The notes under the pieces were generated by a model that made no database searches, was not told the DNA's origin, and saw nothing but the letters and a program-made list of their open reading frames with translations. Positions 31,401-31,460 of a stretch of DNA of 31,460 bases are shown in pieces; position 1 is the first letter of the stretch; every line of letters begins with the position of its first letter. The DNA comes from Flavobacteriaceae bacterium. Its GTDB lineage: Bacteria; Bacteroidota; Bacteroidia; Flavobacteriales; Flavobacteriaceae. Position numbers and translations under genes: made by a program. The stretch is taken from positions 1 through 31,460 of the forward strand of contig CANCFZ010000004.1 in NCBI GenBank assembly GCA_947377425.1, in the 5' to 3' direction.

Positions 31401-31460
31401 TTGTCGGGAACGCGTGGAGTGAGCTCGGGAATGAATGGAATGAGCTCGGGAATGAATGGA
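31401..31460. repeat. 21-bp tandem repeat running off the window edge
   Basis: Two full units (31419-31439 and 31440-31460), differing only at the first base, share TGAGCTCGGGAATGAATGG and a final A. A degenerate 18-base unit precedes them at 31401-31418. Each unit contains the palindrome GAGCTC. The array continues past 31460, so its length and right border are unknown. Confidence 0.85.

Noticed and set aside
31320..31460. A minus-strand open frame entering from the right edge through the tandem repeat.
   Set aside because: It stays open because the 21-bp repeat lacks stops, and its translation (SIHSRAH repeated, then a basic tail) looks like translated repeat, not a protein.

Overview
The window is AT-rich DNA from a member of the Bacteroidota, most likely a Flavobacterium or a close relative. 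The clues are -7 promoter boxes of the TAnnTTTG type, a secreted protein with a type IX secretion (T9SS) C-terminal sorting domain, lipoproteins with short lipoboxes, a bacillithiol deacetylase, a Flavobacterium-style ornithine aminotransferase, and several families in their flavobacterial form (DUF1573, CCC-motif membrane protein, OmpA proteins with GHICC). Species-level identity cannot be decided from the sequence alone.

Layout. 1-6094: the start of an aminotransferase gene (minus strand, cut by the window edge), a divergent secreted aspartyl-protease-like/PDZ protein, a DUF1573 protein, valS behind a long leader, and lpxD. 6095-8714: a paired inverted repeat, a terminator, tRNA-His, then a minus-strand group of bshB1, an isochorismate synthase (menaquinone pathway) and a hotdog thioesterase, the last two translationally coupled. 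8871-16116: a beta-helix-like lipoprotein, purL, and a T9SS-secreted beta-helix protein. 16334-18445: a five-gene minus-strand envelope/stress-type operon (small Lmo0937-type membrane protein, outer-membrane beta-barrel, YtxH protein, two lipoproteins). 18540-20046: the least conventional stretch, with direct repeats, an attC-like hairpin, an orphan gene of unrecognised family, and a decayed gene that runs into the 3' end of purM. 20047-23394: purM, a lipoprotein and a tandem pair of double-OmpA proteins. 23669-26993: DUF1697, an Nramp-like transporter and rocD. 27057-31187: small membrane proteins, a Smr-domain protein, a cysteine desulfurase, a DUF1801 protein and a cytosolic protein with a carboxypeptidase-regulatory-like domain. 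The window ends inside a 21-bp tandem repeat.

Most genes are ordinary housekeeping: purine synthesis (purL, purM), tRNA charging (valS, tRNA-His), lipid A (lpxD), menaquinone, bacillithiol, ornithine catabolism and sulfur mobilisation. The interesting layer is made of small palindromic repeats. At least three different repeat types, and one degenerate element, lie between a putative -7 box and the start codon of valS, purL, the DUF1697 gene and rocD, so they would be transcribed as 5' leaders. A further REP-like palindrome appears to be inserted in frame inside purL, where it encodes a Ser/Ala/Thr-rich loop. No CRISPR array, prophage, complete transposon or recognised defence system was found.
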